Part shown: positions 18,101 to 37,418 of the stretch, piece after piece
Numbering within the stretch: position 1 is the first letter of the stretch
Layout of the letters: every line of letters starts with the position of its first letter
NCBI GenBank assembly: GCA_943735955.1
Contig: OX030960.1
Coordinates: forward strand, 62,001-126,000
Length of the DNA stretch: 64,000 nucleotides
Reading direction: 5' to 3'
From: Piscicola geometra
Taxonomy: Eukaryota; Annelida; Clitellata; Hirudinida; Piscicolidae
Made by a program: the position numbers and the translations under genes
Notes under the pieces: model-generated
Database searches by the model: none
What the model was told of the DNA's origin: nothing
The model's input: only the letters and a program-made list of their open reading frames with translations

Positions 18101-20130
18101 ACAGACACGACCACACCACCACAGATACGACCACACCACCACAGACACGACCACACCACCACAGACACGACCACACTACCTCAGACACGACCACACCACC
18201 ACAGACACGACAACACCACCACAGACACGACCACACCACCACAGACACGACCACACCACCACAGACACGACCACACCACCACAGACACGACCACACCACC
18301 ACAGACACGACCACACCACCTCAGACACGACCACACCACCACAAACACGACCACAGACACGACCACACCACCACAGACACGACCACACCACCTCAGACAC
18401 GACCACACCACCACAGACACGACCACACCACCACAGACACGACCACACCATTACAGACACGACCACACCACCACAGACACGACCACACCACCACAGACAC
18501 GACCACACCATCACAGACACGACCACACCACCACAGACACGACAACACCACCACAGACCCGACCACACCACCACAGACACGACCACACCACCACAGATAC
18601 GACCACACCACCACAGACACGACCACACCACCACAGACACGACCACACTACCTCAGACACGACCACACCACCACAGACACGACCACACCACCTCAGACAC
18701 GACCACACCACCACAAACACGACCACAGACACGACCACACCACCACAGACACGACCACACCACCTCAGACACGACCACACCACCACAGACACGACCACAC
18801 CACCACAGACACGACCACACCACCACAGACACGACCACACCACCACAGACACGACCACACCACCACAGACACGATCACACCACCACAGACACAACCACAC
18901 TACCACAGACACAACCACACCACCACAGACACGACCACACCACCACAGACAGATCACACCACCACAGACACGACCACACCACCACAGACACGACCACACC
19001 ACCACAGATACAACCACACCACCACAGACACGACCACACCATTACAGACACGACCACACCACCACAGACACGACCACACCACCACAGACACGACCACACC
19101 ATCACAGACACGACCACACCACCACAGACACGACAACACCACCACAGACCCGACCACACCACCACAGACACGACCACACCACCACAGATACGACCACACC
19201 ACCACAGACACGACCACACCACCACAGACACGACCACACTACCTCAGACACGACCACACCACCACAGACACGACAACACCACCACAGACACGACCACACC
19301 ACCACAGACACGACCACACCACCACAGACACGACCACACCACCACAGACACGACCACACCACCTCAGACACGACCACACCACCACAAACACGACCACAGA
19401 CACGACCACACCACCACAGACACGACCACACCACCTCAGACACGACCACACCACCACAGACACGACCACACCACCACAGACACGACCACACCACCACAGA
19501 CACGACCACACCACCACAGACACGACCACACCACCACAGACACGACCACACCACCACAGACACGACCACACCACCACAGACACGACCACACTACCACAGA
19601 CACGACCACACCACCACAGACACGATCACACCACCACAGACACGACCACACCACCACAGACACGACCACACCATTACAGACACGAATACACCACCACAGA
19701 CACGACCACACCACCACAGACACGACCACACCACCTCAGACACGACCACACCACCACAGGCACGACTACAGACACGACCACACTACCACAGACACGACCA
19801 CACCACCACAGACACGACCACACCACCACAGACACGACCACACCACCACAGACACGACCACACCATTACAGACACGACCACACCACCACAGACACGACCA
19901 CACCACCACAGACACGACCACACCATCACAGACACGACCACACCACCACAGACACGACAACACCACCACAGACCCGACCACACCACCACAGACACGACCA
20001 CACCACCACAGATACGACCACACCACCACAGACACGACCACACCACCACAGACACGACCACACTACCTCAGACACGACCACACCACCACAGACACGACCA
20101 CACCACCACAGACACGACCACACCACCACA
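15175..20130. repeat. Higher-order repeat, 1,275-bp and 2,425-bp shifts
   Basis: A block beginning at 15,175 recurs at 16,450 (shift 1,275 bp) and again at 18,875 (shift 2,425 bp). It keeps the order of rare markers: the 19-bp CAGACAGATCAC unit, CAGATACAAC, CACCATTACAG, CACCATCACAG, CAGACCCGAC, CAGATACGAC, CACAAACACGACCACAGACACG and CACGAATACACC. A partial copy also starts near 14,504. Copies match over roughly 1 kb or more by eye. Confidence 0.8.
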
Positions 20131-22366
20131 GACACGACCACACCACCACAGACACGATCACACCACCACAGACACAACCACACTACCACAGACACAACCA
20201 CACCACCACAGACACGACCACACCACCACAGACAGATCACACCACCACAGACACAACCACACCACCACAGACACGACCACACCACCACAGATACAACCAC
20301 ACCACCACAGACACGACCACACCACCACAGACACGACCACACCACCACAGACACGACCACACCACCACAGACACGACCACACCACCTCAGACACGACCAC
20401 ACCACTACAGACACGACCACACCACCACAGACACGACCACACCACCAGACACGACCACACCACCACAGACACGATCACACCACCACAGACACGACCACAC
20501 CACCACAGACACAACCACACCACCACAGACACGACCACACCACCACAGACACGACCACACCCCCTCAGACACGACCACACCACCACAGACGCGACTACAC
20601 CACCACAGACATGACCACACCACCACAGACACGACCACACCACCTCAGACACGACCACACCACCACAGACACGTCTACAGACACGACCACACCACCACAG
20701 AGACGACCACACCACCACAGACACGACCACACCACCACAGACACGACCACACCACCACAGACACGACCACACCACCACAGACACGACCACACCACCACAG
20801 ACACGACCACACCACCACAGACACAACCACACCACCACAGACACGACCACACCACCACAGACACGACCACACCACCACAGACACGACCACACCACCACAG
20901 ACACGACCACACCACCACATACACGACCACACCACCACAGACATGACCACACCACCACAGACACGACCACACCTCCACAGACACGACCACACCACCTCAG
21001 ACACGACCACACCACCACAGACACGACCACACCACCACAGACATAACCACACCACCACAGACACGACCACACCACCACAGACACGACCACACCACCTAAG
21101 ACACGACTACACCACCACAGACACGACCACACCACCACAGACACGACCACACCACCACAGACACGACCACACCACCACAGACACGATCACACCACCACAG
21201 ACACGACCACACCACCACAGACACGACCACACCACCACAGATACAATTACACCACCACAGACACGACCACACCACCACAGACACGACCACTCCACCACAG
21301 ACACGACCACACCACCACAGACACGACCACACCACCTCAGACACGACCACACCACTACAGACACGACCACACCACCACAGACACGACCATACCACCAGAC
21401 ACGACCACACCACCACAAACACGATCACACCACCACAGACACGACCACACCACCACAGACACAACCACACCACCACAGACACGACCACACCACCACAGAC
21501 ACGACCACACCACCTCAGACACGACCACACCACCACAGACACGACTACAGACACGACCACACCACCACAGACACGACCACACCACCACAGACACGACCAC
21601 ACCACCACAGACATGACCACACCACCACAGACACGACCACACCACCACAGACACGACCACACTACCACAGACACGACCACACCACCACAGACACGACCAC
21701 ACCACCACAGACACGACCACACCATCACAGACACGACCACACCACCACAGACACGAAAACACCACCACAGACCCGACCACACCACCACAGACACGACCAC
21801 ATTACCACAGACACGACCACACCACCTCAGACACGACCACACCACCACAGACACGACCACACCACCACAGACACGACCACACCACCACAGACACGACCAC
21901 ACCACCACAGACACGACCACACCACCACAGACACGACCACACCACCACAGACACGACCACACCACCACAGACACGACCACACCACCACAGACATGACCAC
22001 ACCACCACAGACACGACCACACCTCCACAGACACGACCACACCACCTCAGACACGACCACACCACCACAGACACCACCACACCACCACAGACACCACCAC
22101 ACCACCACAGACACCACCACACCACCACAGACACCACCACACCACCACAGACACGACCACACCACCACAGACACGACCACACCACCAAAGACACGACCAC
22201 ACCACCACAGACACGACCACACCACCTCAGACACGACCACACCACCACAGACACGACAACATCACCACAGACACGACCACACCACCACAGACACGACCAC
22301 ACCACCTCAGACACGACCACACCACCACAGACGCGACCACACCACCACAGACACGACCACACCACC

Positions 22367-25300
22367 TCAGACACGACCACACCACCACAGACACGACCAC
22401 ATCACCACAGACACGACCACACCACCACAGACACAACCACAGACACGACCACACCACCTCAGACACGACCACACCACCACAGACACGACCACACCACCAC
22501 AGACACGACCACACCACCACAGACACGACCACACCACCACAGACACGACCACACCACCACAGACATGACCACACCACCACAGACACGACCACACCTCCAC
22601 AGACACGACCACACCACCTCAGACACGACCACACCACCACAGACACCACCACACCACCACAGACACCACCACACCACCACAGACACCACCACACCACTAC
22701 AGACACGACCACACCACCACAGACACGACCATACCACCAGACACGACCACACCACCACAAACACGATCACACCACCACAGACACGACCACACCACCACAG
22801 ACACAACCACACCACCACAGACACGACCACACCACCACAGACACGACCACACCACCTCAGACACGACCACACCACCACAGACGCGACTACACCACCACAG
22901 ACATGACCACACCACCACAGACACGACCACACCATCTCAGACACGACCACACCACCACAGACACGACTACAGACACGACCACACCACCACAGACACGACC
23001 ACACCACCACAGACACGACCACACCACCACAGACACGACCACACCACCACAGACATGACCACACCACCACAGACACGACCACACCTCCACAGACACGACC
23101 ACACCACCTCAGACACGACCACACCACCACAGACACCACCACACCACCACAGACACCACCACACCACCACAGACACCACCACACCACTACAGACACGACC
23201 ACACCACCACAGACACGACCATACCACCAGACACGACCACACCACCACAAACACGATCACACCACCACAGACACGACCACACCACCTCAGACACGACCAC
23301 ACCACCACAGACACGACCACATCACCACAGACACGACCACACCACCACAGACACAACCACAGACACGACCACACCACCTCAGACACGACCACACCACCAC
23401 AGACACGACCACACCACCACAGACACGACCACACCACCACAGACACGACCACACCACCACAGACACGACCACACCACCACAGACATGACCACACCACCAC
23501 AGACACGACCACACCTCCACAGACACGACCACACCACCTCAGACACGACCACACCACCACAGACACCACCACACCACCACAGACACCACCACACCACCAC
23601 AGACACCACCACACCACTACAGACACGACCACACCACCACAGACACGACCATACCACCAGACACGACCACACCACCACAAACACGATCACACCACCACAG
23701 ACACGACCACACCACCACAGACACAACCACACCACCACAGACACGACCACACCACCACAGACACGACCACACCACCTCAGACACGACCACACCACCACAG
23801 ACGCGACTACACCACCACAGACATGACCACACCACCACAGACACGACCACACCATCTCAGACACGACCACACCACCACAGACACGACTACAGACACGACC
23901 ACACCACCACAGACACGACCACACCACCACAGACACGACCACACCACCACAGACACGACCACACCACCACAGACATGACCACACCACCACAGACACGACC
24001 ACACCTCCACAGACACGACCACACCACCTCAGACACGACCACACCACCACAGACACCACCACACCACCACAGACACCACCACACCACCACAGACACCACC
24101 ACACCACTACAGACACGACCACACCACCACAGACACGACCATACCACCAGACACGACCACACCACCACAAACACGATCACACCACCACAGACACGACCAC
24201 ACCACCACAGACACAACCACACCACCACAGACACGACCACACCACCACAGACACGACCACACAACCTCAGACACGACCACACCACCACAGACGCGACTAC
24301 ACCACCACAGACATGACCACACCACCACAGACACGACCACACCATCTCAGACACGACCACACCACCACAGACACGACTACAGACACGACCACACCACCAC
24401 AGACACGACCACACCACCACAGACACGACCACACCACCACAGACATGACCACACCACCACAGACACGACCACACCACCACAGACACGACCACACTACCAC
24501 AGACACGACCACACCACCACAGACACGACCACACCACCACAGACACGACCACACCATCACAGACACGACCACACCACCACAGACACGAAAACACCACCAC
24601 AGACATGACCACACCACCACAGACACGACCACACCTCCACAGACACGACCACACCACCTCAGACACGACCACACCACCACAGACACCACCACACCACCAC
24701 AGACACCACCACACCACCACAGACACCACCACACCACCACAGACACCACCACACCACCACAGACACGACCACACCACCACAGACACGACCACACCACCAA
24801 AGACACGACCACACCACCACAGACACGACCACACCACCTCAGACACGACCACACCACCTCAGACACGACCACACCACCACAGACGCGACCACACCACCAC
24901 AGACACGACCACACCACCTCAGACACGACCACACCACCACAGACACGACCACATCACCACAGACACGACCACACCACCACAGACACAACCACAGACACGA
25001 CCACACCACCTCAGACACGACCACACCACCACAGACACGACCACACCACCACAGACACGACCACACCACCACAGACACGACCACACCACCACAGACACGA
25101 CCACACCACCACAGACATGACCACACCACCACAGACACGACCACACCTCCACAGACACGACCACACCACCTCAGACACGACCACACCACCACAGACACCA
25201 CCACACCACCACAGACACCACCACACCACCACAGACACCACCACACCACTACAGACACGACCACACCACCACAGACACGACCATACCACCAGACACGACC

Positions 25301-28300
25301 ACACCACCACAAACACGATCACACCACCACAGACACGACCACACCACCACAGACACAACCACACCACCACAGACACGACCACACCACCTCAGACACGACC
25401 ACACCACCACAGACGCGACTACACCACCACAGACATGACCACACCACCACAGACACGACCACACCATCTCAGACACGACCACACCACCACAGACACGACT
25501 ACAGACACGACCACACCACCACAGACACGACCACACCACCACAGACACGACCACACCACCACAGACATGACCACACCACCACAGACACGACCACACCACC
25601 ACAGACACGACCACACTACCACAGACACGACCACACCACCACAGACACGACCACACCACCACAAACACGATCACACCACCACAGACACGACCACACCACC
25701 ACAGACACGACCACACCACCACAGACACGACCACACCACCTCAGACACGACCACACCACCACAGACGCGACTACACCACCACAGACATGACCACACCACC
25801 ACAGACACGACCACACCATCTCAGACACGACCACACCACCACAGACACGACTACAGACACGACCACACCACCACAGACACGACCACACCACCACAGACAC
25901 GACCACACCACCACAGACATGACCACACCACCACAGACACGACCACACCACCACAGACACGACCACACTACCACAGACACGACCACACCACCACAGACAC
26001 GACCACACCACCACAGACACGACCACACCATCACAGACACGACCACACCACCACAGACACGAAAACACCACCACAGACATGACCACACCACCACAGACAC
26101 GACCACACCACCACAGACACGACCACACCACCACAGACACGACCACACCACCACAGACACGACCACACTACCACAGACACGACCACACCACCACAGACAC
26201 GATCACACCACCACAGACACGACCACACCACCACAGACACGACCACACCATTACAGACACGAATACACCACCACAGACACGACCACACCACCACAGACAC
26301 GACCACACCACCACAGACATGACCACACCACCACAGACACGACCACACCACCACAGACACGACCACACTACCACAGACACGACCACACCACCACAGACAC
26401 GACCACACCACCACAAACACGATCACACCACCACAGACACGACCACACCACCACAGACACGACCACACCACCACAGACACGACCACACCACCTCAGACAC
26501 GACCACACCACCACAGACGCGACTACACCACCACAGACATGACCACACCACCACAGACACGACCACACCATCTCAGACACGACCACACCACCACAGACAC
26601 GACTACAGACACGACCACACCACCACAGACACGACCACACCACCACAGACACGACCACACCACCACAGACATGACCACACCACCACAGACACGACCACAC
26701 CACCACAGACACGACCACACTACCACAGACACGACCACACCACCACAGACACGACCACACCACCACAGACACGACCACACCATCACAGACACGACCACAC
26801 CACCACAGACACGAAAACACCACCACAGACATGACCACACCACCACAGACACGACCACACCTCCACAGACACGACCACACCACCTCAGACACGACCACAC
26901 CACCACAGACACCACCACACCACCACAGACACCACCACACCACCACAGACACCACCACACCACCACAGACACCACCACACCACCACAGACACGACCACAC
27001 CACCACAGACACGACCACACCACCAAAGACACGACCACACCACCACAGACACGACCACACCACCTCAGACACGACCACACCACCTCAGACACGACCACAC
27101 CACCACAGACGCGACCACACCACCACAGACACGACCACACCACCTCAGACACGACCACACCACCACAGACACGACCACATCACCACAGACACGACCACAC
27201 CACCACAGACACAACCACAGACACGACCACACCACCTCAGACACGACCACACCACCACAGACACGACCACACCACCACAGACACGACCACACCACCACAG
27301 ACACGACCACACCACCACAGACACGACCACACCACCACAGACATGACCACACCACCACAGACACGACCACACCTCCACAGACACGACCACACCACCTCAG
27401 ACACGACCACACCACCACAGACACCACCACACCACCACAGACACCACCACACCACCACAGACACCACCACACCACTACAGACACGACCACACCACCACAG
27501 ACACGACCATACCACCAGACACGACCACACCACCACAAACACGATCACACCACCACAGACACGACCACACCACCACAGACACAACCACACCACCACAGAC
27601 ACGACCACACCACCACAGACACGACCACACCACCTCAGACACGACCACACCACCACAGACGCGACTACACCACCACAGACATGACCACACCACCACAGAC
27701 ACGACCACACCATCTCAGACACGACCACACCACCACAGACACGACTACAGACACGACCACACCACCACAGACACGACCACACCACCACAGACACGACCAC
27801 ACCACCACAGACACGACCACACCACCACAGACATGACCACACCACCACAGACACGACCACACCTCCACAGACACGACCACACCACCTCAGACACGACCAC
27901 ACCACCACAGACACCACCACACCACCACAGACACCACCACACCACCACAGACACCACCACACCACTACAGACACGACCACACCACCACAGACACGACCAT
28001 ACCACCAGACACGACCACACCACCACAAACACGATCACACCACCACAGACACGACCACACCACCTCAGACACGACCACACCACCACAGACACGACCACAT
28101 CACCACAGACACGACCACACCACCACAGACACAACCACAGACACGACCACACCACCTCAGACACGACCACACCACCACAGACACGACCACACCACCACAG
28201 ACACGACCACACCACCACAGACACGACCACACCACCACAGACACGACCACACCACCACAGACATGACCACACCACCACAGACACGACCACACCTCCACAG

Positions 28301-29118
28301 ACACGACCACACCACCTCAGACACGACCACACCACCACAGACACCACCACACCACCACAGACACCACCACACCACCACAGACACCACCACACCACTACAG
28401 ACACGACCACACCACCACAGACACGACCATACCACCAGACACGACCACACCACCACAAACACGATCACACCACCACAGACACGACCACACCACCACAGAC
28501 ACAACCACACCACCACAGACACGACCACACCACCACAGACACGACCACACCACCTCAGACACGACCACACCACCACAGACGCGACTACACCACCACAGAC
28601 ATGACCACACCACCACAGACACGACCACACCATCTCAGACACGACCACACCACCACAGACACGACTACAGACACGACCACACCACCACAGACACGACCAC
28701 ACCACCACAGACACGACCACACCACCACAGACACGACCACACCACCACAGACATGACCACACCACCACAGACACGACCACACCTCCACAGACACGACCAC
28801 ACCACCTCAGACATGACCACACCACCACAGACACCACCACACCACCACAGACACCACCACACCACCACAGACACCACCACACCACTACAGACACGACCAC
28901 ACCACCACAGACACGACCATACCACCAGACACGACCACACCACCACAAACACGATCACACCACCACAGACACGACCACACCACCACAGACACAACCACAC
29001 CACCACAGACACGACCACACCACCACAGACACGACCACACCACCTCAGACACGACCACACCACCACAGACGCGACTACACCACCACAGACATGACCACAC
29101 CACCACAGACACGACCAC
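22367..29118. repeat. Long-range duplication, 4,778-bp shift, with 920-bp and 2,226-bp sub-repeats
   Basis: The stretch at about 22,367-24,340 recurs at about 27,145-29,118. The shift is a constant 4,778 bp over nearly 2 kb. I noticed only isolated differences, for example CACAACCTCAG near 24,250 against CACCACCTCAG in the later copy, and CAGACATGAC near 28,811 against CAGACACGAC in the earlier copy. Inside each copy a roughly 920-bp block repeats (22,459 and 23,379; 27,237 and 28,157). A separate 2,226-bp shift links about 24,297-25,312 with 26,523-27,538. Such similarity indicates very recent exchange or an assembly effect. Confidence 0.8.
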
Positions 29119-31528
29119 ACCATCTCAGACACGACCACACCACCACAGACACGACTACAGACACGACCACACCACCACAGACACGACCACACCACCACAG
29201 ACACGACCACACCACCACAGACATGACCACACCACCACAGACACGACCACACCACCACAGACACGACCACACTACCACAGACACGACCACACCACCACAG
29301 ACACGACCACACCACCACAGACACGACCACACCATCACAGACACGACCACACCACCACAGACACGAAAACACCACCACAGACCCGACCACACCACCACAG
29401 ACACGACCACATTACCACAGACACGACCACACCACCTCAGACACGACCACACCACCACAGACACGACCACACCACCACAGACACGACCACACCACCACAG
29501 ACACGACCACACCACCACAGACACGACCACACCACCACAGACACGACCACACCACCACAGACACGACCACACCACCACAGACACGACCACACCACCACAG
29601 ACATGACCACACCACCACAGACACGACCACACCTCCACAGACACGACCACACCACCTCAGACACGACCACACCACCACAGACACCACCACACCACCACAG
29701 ACACCACCACACCACCACAGACACCACCACACCACCACAGACACCACCACACCACCACAGACACGACCACACCACCACAGACACGACCACACCACCAAAG
29801 ACACGACCACACCACCACAGACACGACCACACCACCTCAGACACGACCACACCACCACAGACACGACAACATCACCACAGACACGACCACACCACCACAG
29901 ACACGACCACACCACCTCAGACACGACCACACCACCACAGACACGACCACATCACCACAGACACGACCACACCACCACAGACACAACCACAGACACGACC
30001 ACACCACCTCAGACACGACCACACCACCACAGACACGACCACACCACCACAGACACGACCACACCACCACAGACACGACAACACCACCACAGACCCGACC
30101 ACACCACCACAGACACGACCACATTACCACAGACACGACCACAGACACGACCACACACCCACAGACACGACCACACCACCACAGACACGACCACACTACC
30201 ACAGACACGACCACACCACCACAGACACGACCACACCACCACAGACACGACCACACCATCACAGACACGACCACACCACCACAGACACGAAAACACCACC
30301 ACAGACCCGACCACACCACCACAGACACGACCACATTACCACAGACACGACCACACCACCACAGACACGACCACATCACCACAGACACGACCACACCACC
30401 ACAGACACAACCACAGACACGACCACACCACCTCAGACACGACCACACCACCACAGACACGACCACACCACCACAGACACGACCACACCACCACAGACAC
30501 GACAACACCACCACAGACACGACAACACCACCACAGACACGACCACACCACCACAGACACGATCACACCACCACAGACACGACCACTCCACCACAGACAC
30601 GATCACACCACCACAGACACGACCACACCACCACAGACACGACCACACCACCTCAGACACGACCACACCACCACAGACACGACAACACCACCACAGACAC
30701 GACCACACCACCACAGACACGACCACACCACCACAGACACGACCACACCACCACAGACACGACCACACCACCACATACACGACCACACCACCACAGACAC
30801 GACCACACCACCTCAGACACGACCACACCACCACAGACACGACCACACCACCACAGACACGACCACACTACCTCAGACACGACCACACCACCACAGACAC
30901 GACCAAATTACCACAGACACGACCACACCACCACAGACACAACCACAGACACGACCACACCACCTCAGACACGACCACACAACCACAGACACGACCACAC
31001 CACCACAGACACGACCACACCACCACAGACACGACAACACCACCACAGACCCGACCACACCACCACAGACACGACCACATTACCACAGACACGACCACAG
31101 ACACGACCACACACCCACAGACACGACCACACCACCACAGACACGACCACACTACCACAGACACGACCACACCACCACAGACACGACCACACCACCACAG
31201 ACACGACCACACCATCACAGACACGACCACACCACCACAGACACGAAAACACCACCACAGACCCGACCACACCACCACAGACACGACCACATTACCACAG
31301 ACACGACCACACCACCACAGACACGACCACATCACCACAGACACGCCCACACCACCACAGACACAACCACAGACACGACCACACCACCTCAGACACGACC
31401 ACACCACCACAGACACGACCACACCACCACAGACACGACCACACCACCACAGACACGACAACACCACCACAGACCCGACCACACCACCACAGACACGACC
31501 ACATTACCACAGACACGACCACACCACC

Positions 31529-34500
31529 TCAGACACGACCACACCACCACAGACACGACCACACCACCACAGACACGACCACACCACCACAGACACGACC
31601 ACACCACCACAGACACGACCACACCACCACAAACACCACCACAGACACCACCACACCACCACAGACACGACCACACCACCACAGACACGACCACACCACC
31701 ACAGACACGACCACACCACCACAGACACGACAACACCACCACAGACACGACCACACCACCACAGACACGATCACACCACCACAGACACGACCACTCCACC
31801 ACAGACACGATCACACCACCACAGACACGACCACACCACCACAGACACGACCACACCACCTCAGACACGACCACACCACCACAGACACGACAACACCACC
31901 ACAGACACGACCACACCACCACAGACACGACCACACCACCACAGACACGACCACACCACCACAGACACGACCACACCACCACAGACACGACCACACCACC
32001 TCAGACACGACCACACCACCACAGACACGACCACACCACCACAGACACGACCACACTACCTCAGACACGACCACACCACCACAGACACGACCACACCACC
32101 ACAGACACGACCACACCACCACAGACACGACCACAGACACGACCACACACCCACAGACACGACCACACCACCTCAGACACGACCACACCACCACAGACAC
32201 GACCACACCACCACAGACACGACCACACCACCACAGACACAACCACACCACCACAGACACGACCACACCACCACAGACACGACCACACCACCTCAGACAC
32301 GACCACACTACCACAGACACGACCACACCACCACAGACACGACCACACCACCACAGACACGACCACACCACCACAGACACGACCACACCACCACAGACAC
32401 GACCACACCACCACAGACACGACCACACCACCACAGACACGACCACACCACCACAGACACGACCACACCACCACAGACACGACCACACCACCACAGACAC
32501 GACCACACCACCACAGACACGATCACACCACCACAGACACGACTACACCACCACAGACATGACCACACCACCACAGACACGACCAAACCACCTCAGACAC
32601 GACCACACCACCACAGACACGACCACAGACACGACCACACCACCACAGACACGACCACACCACCACAGACACGACCACACCACCACAGACACGACCACAG
32701 ACACGACCACACCACCACAGACACGACCACACCACCTCAGACACGACCACACCACCACAGACACGACCACACCACCACAGACACGACCACACCACCACAG
32801 ACACAACCACACCACTACAGACACGACCACAGACACGACCACACCACCACAGACACGACCACACCACCTCAGACACGACCACACCACCACAGACACGACC
32901 ACACCACCACAGACACGACCACACCACCACAGACACGACCACACCACCACAGACACGACCACACCACCACAAACACCACCACAGACACCACCACACCACC
33001 ACAGACACGACCACACCACCACAGACACGACCACACCACCACAGACACGACCACACCACCACAGACACGACAACACCACCACAGACACGACCACACCACC
33101 ACAGACACGATCACACCACCACAGACACGACCACTCCACCACAGACACGATCACACCACCACAGACACGACCACACCACCACAGACACGACCACACCACC
33201 TCAGACACGACCACACCACCACAGACACGACAACACCACCACAGACACGACCACACCACCACAGACACGACCACACCACCACAGACACGACCACACCACC
33301 ACAGACACGACCACACCACCACAGACACGACCACACCACCTCAGACACGACCACACCACCACAGACACGACCACACCACCACAGACACGACCACACTACC
33401 TCAGACACGACCACACCACCACAGACACGACCACACCACCACAGACACGACCACACCACCACAGACACGACCACAGACACGACCACACACCCACAGACAC
33501 GACCACACCACCTCAGACACGACCACACCACCACAGACACGACCACACCACCACAGACACGACCACACCACCACAGACACAACCACACCACCACAGACAC
33601 GACCACACCACCACAGACACGACCACACCACCTCAGACACGACCACACTACCACAGACACGACCACACCACCACAGACACGACCACACCACCACAGACAC
33701 GACCACACCACCACAGACACGACCACACCACCACAGACACGACCACACCACCACAGACACGACCACACCACCACAGACACGACCACACCACCACAGACAC
33801 GACCACACCACCACAGACACGACCACACCACCACAGACACGACCACACCACCACAGACACGATCACACCACCACAGACACGACTACACCACCACAGACAT
33901 GACCACACCACCACAGACACGACCAAACCACCTCAGACACGACCACACCACCACAGACACGACCACAGACACGACCACACCACCACAGACACGACCACAC
34001 CACCTCAGACACGACCACACCACCACAGACACGACCACACCACCACAGACACGACCACACCACCACAGACACGACCACAGACACGACCACACCACCACAG
34101 ACACGACCACACCACCTCAGACACGACCACACCACCACAGACACGACCACACCACCACAGACACGACCACACCACCACAGACACAACCACACCACTACAG
34201 ACACGACCACAGACACGACCACACCACCACAGACACGACCACACCACCTCAGACACGACCACACCACCACAGACACGACAACACCACCACAGACACGACC
34301 ACACCACCACAGACACGACCACACCACCACAGACACGACCACACCACCACAGACACGACCACACCACCACAGACACGACCACACCACCACAGACACGACC
34401 ACACCACCTCAGACACGACCACACCACCACAGACACGACCACACCACCACAGACACGACCACACTACTTCAGACACGACCACACCACCACAGACACGACC

Positions 34501-37418
34501 ACACCACCACAGACACGACCACACCACCACAGACACGACCACAGACACGACCACACACCCACAGACACGACCACACCACCTCAGACACGACCACACCACC
34601 ACAGACACGACCACACCACCACAGACACGACCACACCACCACAGACACAACCACACCACCACAGACACGACCACACCACCACAGACACGACCACACCACC
34701 TCAGACACGACCACACTACCACAGACACGACCACACCACCACAAACACGACCACACCACCACAGACACGACCACACCACCACAGACACAACCACACCACC
34801 ACAGACACGACCACACCACCACAGACACGACCACACCACCACAGACACGACCACACCACCACAGACACGACCACACCACCACAGACACGACCACACCACC
34901 ACAGACACGACCACACCACCACAGACACGACCACACCACCTCAGACACGACCACACCACCACAGACACGACCACACCACCACAGACACGACCACACTACC
35001 TCAGACACGACCACACCACCACAGACACGATCACACCACCACAGAAACGACCACACCACCACAGACACGACCACAGACACGACCACACACCCACAGACAC
35101 GACCACACCACCTCAGACACGACCACACCACCACAGACACGACCACACCACCACAGACACGACCACACCACCACAGACACAACCACACCACCACAGACAC
35201 GACCACACCACCACAGACACGACCACACTACCTCAGACACGACCACACTACCACAGACACGACCACACCACCACAGACACGACCACACCACCACAGACAC
35301 GACCACACCACCACAGACACGACCACACCACCACAGACACGACCACACCACCACAGACACGACCACACCACCACAGACACGACCACACCACCACAGACAC
35401 GACCACACCACCACAGACACGACCACACCACCACAGACACGACCACACCACCACAGACACGATCACACCACCACAGACACACCTACACCACCACAGACAT
35501 GACCACACCACCACAGACACGACCAAACCACCTCAGACACGACCACACCACCACAGACACGACCACAGACACGACCACACCACCACAGACACGACCACAC
35601 CACCTCAGACACGACCACACCACCACAGACACGACCACACCACCACAGACACGACCACACCACCACAGACACGACCACAGACACGACCACACCACCACAG
35701 ACACGACCACACCACCTCAGACACGACCACACCACCACAGACACGACCACACCACCACAGACACGACCACACCACCACAGACACAACCACACCACTACAG
35801 ACACGACCACAGACACGACCACACCACCACAGACACGACCACACCACCTCAGACACGACCACACCACCACAGACACGACAACACCACCACAGACACGACC
35901 ACACCACCACAGACACGACCACACCACCACAGACACGACCACACCACCACAGACACGACCACACCACCACATACACGACCACACCACCACAGACACGACC
36001 ACACCACCTCAGACACGACCACACCACCACAGACACGACCACACCACCACAGACACGACCACACTACCTCAGACACGACCACACCACCACAGACACGACC
36101 ACACCACCACAGACACGACCACACCACCACAGACACGACCACAGACACGACCACACACCCACAGACACGACCACACCACCTCAGACACGACCACACCACC
36201 ACAGACACGACCACACCACCACAGACACGACCACACCACCACAGACACAACCACACCACCACAGACACGACCACACCACCACAGACACGACCACACCACC
36301 TCAGACACGACCACACTACCACAGACACGACCACACCACCACAGACACGACCACACCACCACAGACACGACCACACCACCACAGACACGACCACACCACC
36401 ACAGACACGACCACACCACCACAGACACGACCACACCACCACAGACACGACCACACCACCACAGACACGACCACACCACCACAGACACGACCACACCACC
36501 ACAGACACGACCACACCACCACAGACACGATCACACCACCACAGACACGACTACACCACCACAGACATGACCACACCACCACAGACACGACCAAACCACC
36601 TCAGACACGACCACACCACCACAGACACGACCACAGACACGACCACACCACCACAGACACGACCACACCACCTCAGACACGACCACACCACCACAGACAC
36701 GACAACACCACCACAGACACGACCACACCACCACAGACACGACCACACCACCACAGACACGACCACACCACCACAGACACGACCACACCACCACAGACAC
36801 GACCACACCACCACAGACACGACCACACCACCTCAGACACGACCACACCACCACAGACACGACCACACCACCACAGACACGACCACACTACCTCAGACAC
36901 GACCACACCACCACAGACACGACCACACCACCACAGACACGACCACACCACCACAGACACGACCACAGACACGACCACACACCCACAGACACGACCACAC
37001 CACCTCAGACACGACCACACCACCACAGACACTACCACACCACCACAGACACGACCACACCACCACAGACACAACCACACCATCACAGACACGACCACAC
37101 CACCACAGACACGACCACACCACCTCAGATACGACCACACTACCACAGACACGACCACACCACCACAGACACGACCACACCACCACAGACACGACCACAC
37201 CACCACAGACACGACCACACCACCACAGACACGACCACACCACCACAGACACGACCACACCACCACAGACACGACCACACCACCACAGACACGACCACAC
37301 CACCACAGACACGACCACACCACCACAGACACGACCACACCACCACAGACACGATCACACCACCACAGACACGACTACACCACCACAGACATGACCACAC
37401 CACCACAGACACGACCAA
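31529..37418. repeat. Higher-order duplications, 1,340-, 1,600- and 824-bp shifts
   Basis: About 31,529-32,586 recurs at 32,869-33,926 (1,340 bp). About 33,863-34,440 recurs at 35,463-36,040 (1,600 bp), with small internal changes. About 36,069-36,594 recurs at 36,893-37,418 (824 bp). Shared markers are CACAGACACGACCACACACCC, CAGACATGAC followed by CGACCAAACCACCTC, and CACAAACACCACCACAGACACC. Confidence 0.75.
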
